This document shows, in pieces, positions 1-8,545 of a stretch of 64,000 bases of DNA. The translations under genes were made by a program, and so were the position numbers. Numbering within the stretch: position 1 is the stretch's first letter; every line of letters starts with the position of its first letter. This DNA comes from DMER01 sp003451645 (GTDB lineage Bacteria; Pseudomonadota; Alphaproteobacteria; Micropepsales; Micropepsaceae). The notes beneath the pieces are model-generated. The model had not been told where the DNA came from and ran no database searches. It was given only the letters and a program-made list of their open reading frames with translations. The DNA lies in assembly GCA_031976175.1 (NCBI GenBank), contig DALYLR010000003.1, positions 62,001 through 126,000 of the forward strand, written 5' to 3'.

Positions 1-212
1 TCGTCAGCGATAAAGACGACCGGGTTCTCAACGCCGATGGACTTTAGATAGGCGTAGCCCGCCTCCAGATCGATACCACCCTTTTTCTTGTGAGGCACGA
101 GATCGAAGACTGGCTTGCCATTGCGCGTGACGGTGATGGTCGCACCCGCCTCAACCTCCCGGGCGAGTTCGGTCAGCCGGTTCTTGGCGTCTTTGATGGA
201 CACGGTTTTCAT
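1..212 (-). CDS. Phd/YefM or VapB-type antitoxin, partial (C-terminus beyond window)
   Basis: A reading frame on the minus strand begins at ATG 212-210 and runs off the left edge, giving about 70 residues. The N-terminus reads MKTVSIKDAKNRLTELAREV, which is the DNA-binding fold signature of Phd/YefM-family antitoxins: the SIKDAKNRL-type helix followed by the GATITVTRNGKPV strand pair. The visible end (VVFIADD) resembles the start of the PEDFL-type tails that neutralise PIN/VapC toxins, so a toxin gene probably follows just outside the window; that part is inference. Two tandem half-palindromes lie directly upstream, as expected of an autoregulated toxin-antitoxin operon. Confidence 0.85.
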   Translation of the reverse strand, partial: MKTVSIKDAKNRLTELAREVEAGATITVTRNGKPVFDLVPHKKKGGIDLEAGYAYLKSIGVENPVVFIAD

Positions 213-223
213 GGGCCTATGAG

Positions 224-241
224 GTAGCTACTTGTAGCCAC
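224..241. promoter_or_regulatory. Putative antitoxin operator: tandem 8-bp palindromes
   Basis: GTAGCTAC (224-231, a perfect palindrome) is followed 10 bp later by GTAGCCAC (234-241, one mismatch). The pair sits 12-29 bp upstream of the antitoxin start codon. One helical turn of spacing between two copies fits cooperative binding of Phd-type dimers. Function is inferred from position and symmetry. Confidence 0.5.
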
Positions 242-378
242 TTTGTCAAGCAGGCTCGCAGGGCGCCTGCTGCTCGTTGGCCGGACCCTTACCCAGCGTA
301 TGCCTGCTGACCTGGATCAAGGTGAACCTTCAGAGCCTTGCCCACATTCCTCCTGCACGCGCAATCAGAGGAGGGCCT

Positions 379-1917
379 ATGCCCGATCATATGTGGGATG
401 CCATTATCATTGGCTCTGGCCTTGGCGGGCTGGCGGCGGCAGCAAAGCTCGCGACCGCCGGCCGCCGCGTCTTGGTCCTTGAGCGCAATGCTTATGCGGG
501 CGGGGCGGCCTGCACCTATCGCCATGCGGGCCTGCAGATCGAGGCCTCTCTGCACGAGATCAATGGCGTCACACCGGGCGATCCCAAAATGCGAGCGCTG
601 AGCGCGATGGGCGTTCTCGACCATGTGCGGTTTTCACCCGTGCCCGAATTCGCCGAGGTGCGCTCCACTATGGCGGGTGCCCCTTTGCGGCTGCCGCATG
701 GCTTCACGCCCTATCGCGAGGCGTTGACAATGCGCTTTCCCCACAAGGCCGACGGTATTGATGCCTACATGGACATGCTCGAAGGACTGCATAGCGCCTT
801 GACGCAATTGTCGGGGACGCATGGGCCTTTGTGGTGGATGTGGCATGGGGCGGAGGCGCTGGGGGGACTTGGGCCCCTTCTCACCCATGCGCGGGACAGT
901 GTTTCCGAAGCCTTTGAGCATTATTTCGGCGCCGAAGAAGGGCTCAAGGCGGTTGCAGGCGCGCATATGGAGTATTTCCACGATGACCCAAGCGAACTCT
1001 GGTTTGCCCTGTTTGCGGCGGTGACGGCCAGCTACATCGCTGACGGCGGATATTATGTATACGGAGGATCAGGCGCCCTGGCGCGTGCTTTTGTGCATGT
1101 GATCGAGGATCATGGCGGCGCAGTTCTGACGGGCCATACGGTAACGCGCATCCTAGCCGGCGACGCAGGCGTCAGCGGGGTGGTGCATCTGGACGAAGAT
1201 CATCTTCCCTGTACAGAGCACAGCAGGGTTGTGCTGGGCAATGCGGCGCCTGCCGCTATTGGGCCCATGCTGCCCGCGGAGATGCAGTTCGATTTTGCGG
1301 CCGCCTATCGCGACAAACCATTGTCCTCATCGCTTTTCACCATCACCTATGGCCTCAAGACCGCAGCGTCCTCGTTTGGCATTCGTGCTTACTCAACGGT
1401 GGTCTATCCGGACGGTATGCGGCGGTTTGACGAGGTGGCGGCGGGTGCACGCCTGCTAGCACAACCGCCCGGCCAGGCCTTGCCGAAATATATCCTGACT
1501 GATGCGAGCCAGATCGACAGCGGCCTCAAACACAGCAAAGGCCGGCATGTCCTCAACGTAACGGGCGCCGACCGGCTCGGCAATTGGGCGGGCCTCGACG
1601 AGCCCAGCTATTGCCTGCGCAAGGCGGCTTGGATTGGTGCGATTCTGGCCGATCTGGACCGGCGGTGGCCGGGCCTGGCGGCCTCCGTTGACTGGCATGA
1701 GATGGCGACCGCGCGCGCGATGGCGCATTTCCTGAACACGCCGGAAGGGGCAGTCTACGGCTTTGCGCCGCGCCCGCCCGCACCTTTTCCAGATCGGCCA
1801 CGCATTACGACATCCGTACCCGGACTGTATCTGGCGAGTGCCTACACGGTCTCAGGCGGCTATACGGGCGCGATCATTGGCGGGCTGATGGCCGCGGACA
1901 GAGTGCTGGAGGCATGA
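379..1917 (+). CDS. FAD-dependent phytoene desaturase/retinol saturase-like oxidoreductase
   Basis: A 512-residue flavoprotein of the COG1233 family (carotenoid isomerase, phytoene dehydrogenase, retinol saturase relatives). Residues 8-38 hold the dinucleotide-binding motif GSGLGGLAAA, ending in the LVLERN acidic residue that contacts the FAD ribose. GGAACTY follows, and the C-terminal FAD motif PGLYLASAYTVSGGYTGAI is close to the end. I chose ATG 379 because a GGAGGG ribosome site lies just upstream; an in-frame ATG at 277 would add 34 residues before the Rossmann fold. The substrate cannot be read from the sequence, and no carotenoid cluster surrounds the gene. It converges with the protease operon, 28 bp away. 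Confidence 0.82.
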   Translation: MPDHMWDAIIIGSGLGGLAAAAKLATAGRRVLVLERNAYAGGAACTYRHAGLQIEASLHEINGVTPGDPKMRALSAMGVLDHVRFSPVPEFAEVRSTMAGAPLRLPHGFTPYREALTMRFPHKADGIDAYMDMLEGLHSALTQLSGTHGPLWWMWHGAEALGGLGPLLTHARDSVSEAFEHYFGAEEGLKAVAGAHMEYFHDDPSELWFALFAAVTASYIADGGYYVYGGSGALARAFVHVIEDHGGAVLTGHTVTRILAGDAGVSGVVHLDEDHLPCTEHSRVVLGNAAPAAIGPMLPAEMQFDFAAAYRDKPLSSSLFTITYGLKTAASSFGIRAYSTVVYPDGMRRFDEVAAGARLLAQPPGQALPKYILTDASQIDSGLKHSKGRHVLNVTGADRLGNWAGLDEPSYCLRKAAWIGAILADLDRRWPGLAASVDWHEMATARAMAHFLNTPEGAVYGFAPRPPAPFPDRPRITTSVPGLYLASAYTVSGGYTGAIIGGLMAADRVLEA

Positions 1918-1945
1918 GGTTCAGGGTCTGGTGAGCGCCGCAAGA

Positions 1946-3682
1946 TCACCTGACGATCTCATACTCCAGCCGCACAAAGTCAAAGGCCCGCTCATTGGCC
2001 TTGGCTGGGTTGGCCTCCCGCGCAGCCACAGAGAGGGTCACGAGGTCCTGATCGGAGTCCGCGCGGCTGCCCGCCTGCTCAACCTTGAAGCCGCGCGTGC
2101 GGGCCGAACGCACCCGCTCCTCCAGCTGGAGCTTGTCATAGATCGCCTTGTCCGGCGAGATGATCAGCATCAGCGCCGAGCGGCCAAAAGGTTCACCTGC
2201 GCGGAACTGAAACTGCTCATCCGCTCGCGGAAAGGCCAAGGTCTGCCCAGCCTTGATCTGCACCGGTTTGGTGTCGAGCGCATTAGGCAGCAGATAGGTC
2301 AATTTGCCCGATGCGTCGTAGTCCGCCAGGACCACATAGCCGCCAACCTTGCCCGCCGTGACACGCAACTCGCGCAATTCGTTCACCGGCACCTTGGTCT
2401 CGCCGCATTGGGCTTTGCCGCTGGCGTCCTTGGGTTTGCAGATAGCGAGCGTCGCCAATTGCCCTGGCGGGGCCGCGGACCGGCCGCCCTGCTCTGCGGA
2501 GCCGCCGCCCAGATCCGCCAGCAGCAAGTTCTGGATCTCCCCGATTGGCGCGATCTCCTTGCGGTCGTTCACGGCGAGCAGCGTGTCCTGCTTGATGTGT
2601 GTTTTGATCCAGTCTGCATAGGCAGAGATGCGTGTATAAACGCCTGGCGAGTTGGCATTCGCACAAGGCGAGGGCCCATAACTGACGATCCCCTGCAGGA
2701 TTGGGCAGCGGTTCTTATCCAGGATGACCAAAGGCCCGCCGCTATCGCCGGAACAGGTGTCGTTGACCGCCTTCTTTGTGGGGTCCAGTTTCTTGGCAGG
2801 CTGGCCAGCACAGATCTGCTTGGGCCAGATCGTGAGCGTCTGAGGCCGCTCTTGGAATGCCCAATAGGTCTTTACAGACGGCCCGCACGAGGCGAGGCGG
2901 TCAAGCTTGAGAATCGCCTCCTGAAGCTTGGGCGTGCCCGCATAGGCCGTCTTGCCGCTCATGTCCTTGAACCTCGCCGTCTTCGGGCGTTCCGTTTCCG
3001 GGTTTATCCGCGCCGCTGTGTTGCCGCCGCCTGTGACAGTAGCCGTTGGGTCGGCCAAGTCCGTCAGGCCCCAGCCTGCCGCGATCATATGCGTGCCCGC
3101 ATCCGGCAGATTGTCGATGTCCACTGCCCCGCTGCCTGCGAACCGCATCAGGTAACCCTTGGCGGGCTCCTTGAGACGGATGAGGGCAATGTCATTGTGA
3201 AAGCTGGCCGTGTTGCCGTCCTTGTCCTTGCCATAGTCCTCATGCGGAATGATGGAGTCCGCCTTGTCGAGCGGCACGAGCGGCTTGGCGTTGACGCGCT
3301 CCAGATCGTCCGTCCTTTCCACAATCTCCAATGTTTGGCCAAACGAATCCGACGCGGTCGAGACCCATTTGCCATTCTCGAACTTGGCCTTGAACGTCCG
3401 CCCCGCGCCAAAGCAATGGCGCGCGGTCACAACCCAATTCCGGGCGATCAACATGCCAGAGCAGAAATAGGTCATGTCGTTCTCGCCCACCCACCGCAGC
3501 GCCACTAGGCCGGGCCAGTTGGCGGTAAAGGCGCCGGTGCCCCCCATGACGCGGGCACCCTTTTCAATGTATTCCCGTTCGGGGCACTCAGAAGGCTGGT
3601 TGGCCGTTTGTGCGGCGCTATCAAACGTGCTCAGTCCCAGTGCGATCACACTCAACAAGCCGAACCGGCCTAACCTACTCAT
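1946..3682 (-). CDS. Secreted trypsin-like serine protease with C-terminal DUF4384-like region (A)
   Basis: A 578-residue exported S1-family protease. Residues 1-27 form a signal peptide. The chymotrypsin-fold domain begins around RVMGGTGAF (44-52). The catalytic triad is visible: H89 in TARHC, D164 in NDIAL and S314 in GDSGGP. After the protease domain, residues 370-578 form a second region with the pattern GGYVVLADYDASGKLTYLLPN, which resembles DUF4384 modules; that assignment is from memory. ATG 3682 is preferred because GGGAGAA precedes it and the signal peptide then starts normally. An in-frame ATG at 3727 overlaps the upstream stop codon (ATGA) and is the alternative. It is the second gene of a two-protease operon. 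Confidence 0.85.
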   Translation of the reverse strand: MSRLGRFGLLSVIALGLSTFDSAAQTANQPSECPEREYIEKGARVMGGTGAFTANWPGLVALRWVGENDMTYFCSGMLIARNWVVTARHCFGAGRTFKAKFENGKWVSTASDSFGQTLEIVERTDDLERVNAKPLVPLDKADSIIPHEDYGKDKDGNTASFHNDIALIRLKEPAKGYLMRFAGSGAVDIDNLPDAGTHMIAAGWGLTDLADPTATVTGGGNTAARINPETERPKTARFKDMSGKTAYAGTPKLQEAILKLDRLASCGPSVKTYWAFQERPQTLTIWPKQICAGQPAKKLDPTKKAVNDTCSGDSGGPLVILDKNRCPILQGIVSYGPSPCANANSPGVYTRISAYADWIKTHIKQDTLLAVNDRKEIAPIGEIQNLLLADLGGGSAEQGGRSAAPPGQLATLAICKPKDASGKAQCGETKVPVNELRELRVTAGKVGGYVVLADYDASGKLTYLLPNALDTKPVQIKAGQTLAFPRADEQFQFRAGEPFGRSALMLIISPDKAIYDKLQLEERVRSARTRGFKVEQAGSRADSDQDLVTLSVAAREANPAKANERAFDFVRLEYEIVR

Positions 3683-3723
3683 TTGCTTCTCCCGTGGCAT
3701 CGTCCCGCCAGGCCTGATGGGGC

Positions 3724-5274
3724 TCATCGCGCGACCGTATAAGACTTCCTCTCAAAGACCCATTGGCCTTCGGCGCCAGGCGCCTTGCGCGCCCGTGCAA
3801 CACTTTCAGCCAGGGCATAAAGCTCATCCTCCGCCGATTCAGGCGGCTCGGTGATATAGCCGCCCGAGGCGCGCGCGCGCGCATTCAAATTGAGCCAGGC
3901 GGGAAATGCGGGGTTCGGACCAATGATCGCGAAGACTTGACCCTTGCCTGACTGCGCGCCGCCTCTCGGTGCCGGCGCCGTCCAGGTCTCTCCAGCCTTG
4001 AGTTCGACCGGGCCCAATTGCTGAGCGCGCGGCGCCAAGTAGGTCAGGCGTCCAGCGGCATCGACCTCGCCGACGATGATATAGCCGCCGATGTTGCGGG
4101 CCGTGACCGACACCTTGCGCGATTGGCCCGCGCCCACTTCCAAGGCAACATCAAGGCCGGGCGCGCCAAAGCTGCGCGCGCCAATGCCGCGCGTGCCAAT
4201 GGCGGATGCGACTTGCTCCATTGCCGCGACGGGCCGGGCGCTCGAGCCTTGCGCGACCCCCGCAATTTGGGTCTGCGGGCCGATCGCCAGCCTGATCCAG
4301 TCCTTGAAGGCGGACATGCGAGTATAGACCGCCGGCGCGTCATTGGCCGCGCATTCATTCAGGCCAAACGACACCAACCCCACCAAGACGGGCTTCTGCT
4401 CCGCATCCAGCCGGACCAGCGGCCCACCGCTATCGCCACTACAGCTGTCCTTGGGACGCGCGGGGTCTTGCTTTAAGATACCTGCGCAAATCTGACGCCG
4501 CTCGGAGATGTCAAAGCGCGGAAACACGTCCGTACACTGCGAAAAGGCGCGCCGGACAGGCAGCGCAAGTTCCTGCAGGATGCTCGACCCCGCCAGCGCC
4601 TTGACCCGCTCATCAATCGAGAAGATGTCGCGCGGGCCATTATTGTCGATGGTCCCGAAGCCCGCCACCCAGACCTTGAAGTCATTGCGCTCAGGGTCGG
4701 CGCTAAGGTCTGTGGATACGCGCATCACAGGACCGGTCGCCGGGCTTTTGAGTTTAACGAGGGCGATATCGTTGCCCAATTTCTTTGGGCTGTAGCCGCT
4801 ATGGTAGATGATACGCTCCGGCAGCAGGGGCGTGCGCGCATCCTTAAGATTGCCGATATTGTCGAAGAGCTCCAGCCTGGAGCCAGGCACATAATCGGCA
4901 TCGTTCGACGCAACCCAGGTGCCCGCGACCTTGACGAAGTCGGCTTTGGAATCCTTGCCGAAGACACAGTGCGCCGCCGTCACCACCCAGCTGGGGTGGA
5001 TGAGTGTGCCGCCACAAAAGAATACAGGGACCGTGCCGTGACGCGGGCCCAAATCAATCGGGGCTCGCATCACTACCATGCCAGGCCAATTGCGGATGTC
5101 GGCCGCCGTGCCGCCGAGCACGCGGGCGCCAACCCCGCGGTCCAATTCGTCGTCCTCGTCCTCGACAGCAGGTTGAGCGTGGGCAGTGTGGAGAGGTGCG
5201 AAAACGAGATAGGCGGCCAGCGCCGCCAGAATAGAGGCGAAGAACAGCCGGATCGCGCCGCGCAGCCGCACCAT
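3724..5274 (-). CDS. Secreted trypsin-like serine protease with C-terminal DUF4384-like region (B)
   Basis: A 516-residue paralogue of the downstream protease. Residues 1-33 form a signal peptide with a long hydrophobic core ending in AHA. An acidic stretch (EDEDDELD) comes before RVLGGTAAD. The triad is H102 (TAAHC), D169 (NDIAL) and S282 (GDSGGP). The tail carries GGYIIVGEVDAAGRLTYLAP, the same DUF4384-like pattern as its partner. The acidic stretch before the mature domain could be a short propeptide. The shared two-domain layout shows a tandem duplication, though the sequences have diverged strongly. Natural substrates are unknown; both enzymes should act in the periplasm or outside the cell. 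Confidence 0.87.
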   Translation of the reverse strand: MVRLRGAIRLFFASILAALAAYLVFAPLHTAHAQPAVEDEDDELDRGVGARVLGGTAADIRNWPGMVVMRAPIDLGPRHGTVPVFFCGGTLIHPSWVVTAAHCVFGKDSKADFVKVAGTWVASNDADYVPGSRLELFDNIGNLKDARTPLLPERIIYHSGYSPKKLGNDIALVKLKSPATGPVMRVSTDLSADPERNDFKVWVAGFGTIDNNGPRDIFSIDERVKALAGSSILQELALPVRRAFSQCTDVFPRFDISERRQICAGILKQDPARPKDSCSGDSGGPLVRLDAEQKPVLVGLVSFGLNECAANDAPAVYTRMSAFKDWIRLAIGPQTQIAGVAQGSSARPVAAMEQVASAIGTRGIGARSFGAPGLDVALEVGAGQSRKVSVTARNIGGYIIVGEVDAAGRLTYLAPRAQQLGPVELKAGETWTAPAPRGGAQSGKGQVFAIIGPNPAFPAWLNLNARARASGGYITEPPESAEDELYALAESVARARKAPGAEGQWVFERKSYTVAR

Positions 5275-5391
5275 CGTTTGCCCTCCCCCCTTGGCATTCC
5301 GAAAGCCACATCCCGAAATTGTTTTATCTCTTTCCGGTCCAGCCGTCGAGGGGTTGCGCTAAGGCGGTCAAATGCTGCCAAAGTGATCCCC

Positions 5392-5925
5392 ATGCGTATC
5401 TTGGCCATCGACTTTGAAACCGCCAATCCCAACCCCTCTTCAGCTTGCGCCATCGGCGCGGTCTTAGCGGATCGCGAGCATGTTCTGTACGAGTATACTT
5501 CGCTGATAAGGCCGCCTACGCAGTGGTTTGCCTTCACGCCGATCCACGGCTTGCGCTGGCCGGACTGTGAGGCGGCGCCCGCATTTCCTGCTGTTTGGGA
5601 CGAGGTGCTACTCGTTGCGCAAGAGGCTGACGTCCTCGTGGCACACAATGCCAGCTTTGACTTTGGCGTCATCCGCGCATGTTGCCGCCATTACCGCCTG
5701 CCGCCGCCAGCGCATCCTTTTGCGTGCAGCGTCAGACTAGCGCGACAGGCGTGGGGATTGCCTGCCAATGGGTTGGCGGCGCTCAGCGAACGCTTTGGGA
5801 TCGCGCTCAATCACCATGAGGCATTGTCTGACGCTCGTGCTTGCGCCCTGATCGTTCAACGGCTGATGAATGAGGGCTATGACCCGCGCGACGCGCTGAT
5901 CTCGCGGGGCCATGTCACCACTTGA
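5392..5925 (+). CDS. DEDDh 3'-5' exonuclease (DnaQ/RNase T-like)
   Basis: A 177-residue stand-alone exonuclease domain. Exo I is DFET near the N-terminus (residues 7-10), Exo II is HNASFDF, and Exo III is HEALSDA, giving the D-E-D-D metal ligands and the general-base histidine. ATG 5392 starts the fold directly; the frame is open much further upstream but only as antisense of the protease gene. It resembles the short exonucleases annotated as DNA polymerase III epsilon-like proteins, without the polymerase-binding tail of true DnaQ. It overlaps the convergent acyl-CoA synthetase gene by 11 bp. Confidence 0.83.
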   Translation: MRILAIDFETANPNPSSACAIGAVLADREHVLYEYTSLIRPPTQWFAFTPIHGLRWPDCEAAPAFPAVWDEVLLVAQEADVLVAHNASFDFGVIRACCRHYRLPPPAHPFACSVRLARQAWGLPANGLAALSERFGIALNHHEALSDARACALIVQRLMNEGYDPRDALISRGHVTT

Positions 5926-7708
5926 TGCGGCCATCCTGGATTTGGTCGTAAATCTCGGGCGTCAGCCTTTGGTATTGTTTGTCGATCGGGTCGAAGAAAT
6001 AGAGCGGATCCTTGATCGTCGAAGGATTGAAGCCCTCTTTGACCAACTGGACTTTCGTGTGCTTGAAGGTCCCTGTTGCCTCGATGTACTCCTGCATGCG
6101 CAGGAAGACAGGCCGCGCGTAAACGGGAAGATTGCGTTCCATGTGCTTTTGGAAGGCCTGAAGATCGAGTGCGTGCGCCGTTGACAGGGCCGCCATGCCG
6201 GCCCGGCCGTCGGTTCCCGGAATACTAACGCCATAGACATTGGCTTCCTTCACGCCAGCGAAGGTTGAGAGTGCTTCAGCCACTTCATTGGTCGAGACAT
6301 TCTCCCCCTTCCAGCGGAAGGTGTCGCCGATCCTGTCGATGAAATAGAAGTAGCCTTGCGCGTCCTGCTTCATGAGGTCGCCGGTGCGAAACCACAAGTC
6401 GCCCTGCTTCTGCGCGTTGCGGAGCAGTTTCTTCTCCGTGTCCGAGCCCTTGGAGTAGCCCTCAAAGCGGGTGCGCAGATCATCTGAGCGAACCTCGCCG
6501 ACGGCCTCGCCAATCTCGCCCGGTGCGCATTCGATGCAAAAGCCATCAGGGCCGCGGACGGGTTGTTCCGTCTCCACATCAAAGCGGAATAGCCGCACAT
6601 GGGTGCGTGACTTGGCCCAACCAGGAATGCGGCCGACCGCCCCGGTCTTGCCGTCGAAATTCACCAGCGAGACGTTGCCCTCGGTCGCGCCATAGAATTC
6701 AACGATCTTGGGGATCTTGAAGCGGGTCTGGAAGGGCTTCCAGATTTCCGGCCGCAAGCCATTGCCGGTGATGAGGCGCAGCTTGTGCTTGCGCTCCATA
6801 GCGTGCGGCGGGGTGTTGAGAAGATACCGGCACAGCTCGCCAATATATTGGAACAAGGTCGCTTCATATTTGACGCAATCGTCCCAGAACTCCCGCGCCG
6901 AGAAGCGGCGGCGGATGATGATCCCTGCACCACCCAGAAGCGCCGCGCCGACCGCAGCCACCCCACCGGCCGAGTGATACATCGGCAGCACCACATACAT
7001 GCGGTCTTTCTCGGTTGCTTTGGTGATAATGCCGAAAATACCCATCATGACGAAGGCGCGCAGATGGCTGATGTTGGCGGCCTTGGGCAAGCCCGTCGTT
7101 CCGGACGTATAGATATAGAAGCACTTGTCGTCGGCGATCACGTCCTTGCGCATGGCCTTGGAGTACTGCGCTGGATTTTGCGCCTTCAGCGCCTGATCGA
7201 GGTCTTCCGTGCCGGGGACCGGCGCGCCCGTCACCCAGACCTTGAGCGGTTTCTCCAAGAGGTCGGTCGCGGTGGCGTAGTTGCCCGCAAGTTCGGAGCC
7301 GAGGATCACATGTTTGGCCTGTGAGATGTTCAGCGAGTGCGCCAAGGCCCGGTCACGCTGGTTTGTGTTGATCAGGGCGGAGATGGCGCCGATCTTGGCC
7401 AAGCCGCACCAGGCGAACAGGAACTCCGGGCGGTTTTCCATAAGCAAGGCGACCGCGTCGCCCTTTTGGACCCCAATGCTGCGCGCCCAGAGCGCATAGC
7501 GGTTCGCCTCCTCATTATATTGCTTGTAGGTGTAGACCCGCCCCTCGAAAAAGATCGCCTTGTTGTTGGGCCGTTTGGCTGCCCAGCCCTCGATAATGTC
7601 GGCGACGTTGATGTTTGCATCAGGCTTCAGCTTCTCGGTCAGCTGAGCAATCGCGCGTGCTTTGAGAAAAAAATCCACTTCGCGCCCAATCGCGCCAAAT
7701 ATGCTCAC
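5915..7708 (-). CDS. Long-chain acyl-CoA synthetase (FATP-like)
   Basis: A 597-residue adenylate-forming enzyme that activates fatty acids to acyl-CoA. The P-loop-like motif YTSGTTGLPKA is near residue 190, the adenine-binding GATEG near 330, and the hinge motif WFRTGDLMKQD with FVDR-type YFIDRIGDTFRWKGENVS at 440-480. The latter VN/WKGENVS form is typical of very-long-chain synthetases and fatty-acid transport proteins rather than E. coli FadD. It is monocistronic and divergent from the TusA-like gene. Chain-length preference is inferred. Confidence 0.88.
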   Translation of the reverse strand: MSIFGAIGREVDFFLKARAIAQLTEKLKPDANINVADIIEGWAAKRPNNKAIFFEGRVYTYKQYNEEANRYALWARSIGVQKGDAVALLMENRPEFLFAWCGLAKIGAISALINTNQRDRALAHSLNISQAKHVILGSELAGNYATATDLLEKPLKVWVTGAPVPGTEDLDQALKAQNPAQYSKAMRKDVIADDKCFYIYTSGTTGLPKAANISHLRAFVMMGIFGIITKATEKDRMYVVLPMYHSAGGVAAVGAALLGGAGIIIRRRFSAREFWDDCVKYEATLFQYIGELCRYLLNTPPHAMERKHKLRLITGNGLRPEIWKPFQTRFKIPKIVEFYGATEGNVSLVNFDGKTGAVGRIPGWAKSRTHVRLFRFDVETEQPVRGPDGFCIECAPGEIGEAVGEVRSDDLRTRFEGYSKGSDTEKKLLRNAQKQGDLWFRTGDLMKQDAQGYFYFIDRIGDTFRWKGENVSTNEVAEALSTFAGVKEANVYGVSIPGTDGRAGMAALSTAHALDLQAFQKHMERNLPVYARPVFLRMQEYIEATGTFKHTKVQLVKEGFNPSTIKDPLYFFDPIDKQYQRLTPEIYDQIQDGRIKW

Positions 7709-7793
7709 TGGTCCCGCTCCCTGATGCTCTCTTTTTACGCTTTAACAAAAGCGTAGTTGAGCAAGGCTCAGGGTCAAGCCATTAGGGTGAGGA

Positions 7794-8063
7794 ATGGTGC
7801 AAGATTCTTCGGATCAGGCAGAAATATTGGACTTGCGCGGCTTGAAATGCCCGATGCCCGCCCTGCTGCTGCGGCGGCGGCTAACCCGCGCGCAGTCAGG
7901 CGAAGAGTTCCGTGTGTTGGCGAATGACGGTATGGCTCATATCGACCTGCCCCACGCAGCCATGCAGGCGGGGGCCGAGATTGTGTGGCAGGGCGGTGAG
8001 GATGGGGGAATAGCGCTGCACCTGCGCGCCGGGGGCGGACTTCCGCTTGGAAACGAAAAATGA
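7794..8063 (+). CDS. TusA/SirA-family sulfur carrier protein
   Basis: An 89-residue protein with the diagnostic LDLRGLKCPMPALLL segment; C19 in the CPMP motif is the persulfide-carrying cysteine of TusA-like proteins. Length is normal for the family (75-90). The start at 7794 follows GGGTGAGG. It probably relays sulfur for tRNA thiolation or molybdenum-cofactor enzymes, but no sulfurtransferase partner is adjacent, so the exact pathway is unknown. A hairpin begins at its stop codon. Confidence 0.85.
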   Translation: MVQDSSDQAEILDLRGLKCPMPALLLRRRLTRAQSGEEFRVLANDGMAHIDLPHAAMQAGAEIVWQGGEDGGIALHLRAGGGLPLGNEK

Positions 8064-8090
8064 GCGGAGGACGCCATGTCCAAGCCGCTC
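8062..8090 (+). terminator. Hairpin overlapping the TusA stop codon
   Basis: GAGCGG (8062-8067) pairs with CCGCTC (8085-8090), and an inner GGAC/GTCC pair closes a GCCAT loop. No T-tract follows, so if it terminates transcription it is not a canonical intrinsic terminator. Confidence 0.35.
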
Positions 8091-8185
8091 ATCCTCTGGT
8101 TCGGTACCCGTTTGGTATCTGGACGTCTTTTTGGTCTACCACCCCTGAGGGGCAGGCTTGCTTCCCCCTCATTTCGCGTAGTTGC

Positions 8186-8269
8186 TTACGACGCGATCAC
8201 GAGGGTCAAAAGGGACAAGGTCACCAAAGCGATGGCCGAGATTTCCATAAAGTAAAACGTAGTGCGCAT
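8186..8269 (-). CDS. 27-residue single-pass membrane microprotein (candidate)
   Basis: A short minus-strand frame starts at ATG 8269 with GGAGAA 8-13 nt upstream and encodes MRTTFYFMEISAIALVTLSL plus seven more residues ending in ALIAS-like LTLVIAS, then TAA. The last 18 residues are hydrophobic and long enough for one membrane span. There is nothing else coding in the 480-bp interval between tusA and the TetR gene. Coding status rests on the ribosome site, composition and position; I do not recognise a family. Confidence 0.5.
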   Translation of the reverse strand: MRTTFYFMEISAIALVTLSLLTLVIAS

Positions 8270-8387
8270 CTGAATTCTCCGTATCTTGCTATCTGTGTTG
8301 TAATGTTCGTTTGTCTTTCGACACGCTTAACCTAAGCGCGCGGATGGCATTTACCAAGCTTGCTTTCTGCAGAGCTGGGATGCACCA

Positions 8388-8410
8388 CATGCCAGCGCAT
8401 GGCTGGCATG
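8388..8410. repeat. Perfect 9-bp inverted repeat
   Basis: CATGCCAGC (8388-8396) and GCTGGCATG (8402-8410) flank the loop GCATG. It lies between the microprotein and the TetR gene, upstream of both, and is GC-rich in an otherwise AT-richer spacer. It could be a repressor site or an RNA hairpin; no U-run follows closely. Confidence 0.4.
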
Positions 8411-8510
8411 CATCACTTGTTTCTCAACATTACGTGCCTGCGTAACCCTTCCTTCACATTGGTGTAACGCCGCTCACGAATTTGCGATGCAAAACGCCGT
8501 TGAATATGCT

Positions 8511-8532
8511 AATAACTGACTGGTCAGTAATT
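8511..8532. promoter_or_regulatory. Putative TetR operator of the efflux operon
   Basis: AATAACTGAC-TG-GTCAGTAATT is a 22-bp inverted repeat with one mismatch per half-site. Its right edge is 14 bp before the TetR start codon, where a self-repressing TetR protein would be expected to bind. Confidence 0.65.
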
Positions 8533-8545
8533 AGTGAGGCTGTGA

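Noticed and set aside
1931..3508. A 525-codon plus-strand frame
   Set aside because: Antisense of a protease with a signal peptide and full triad; the translated product has an Arg/Leu-rich shadow composition and no domain.
8060..8335. A 91-codon plus-strand frame overlapping the TusA stop as ATGA
   Set aside because: Composition is not protein-like, no domain is visible, and the minus-strand microprotein explains the only coding-like part.
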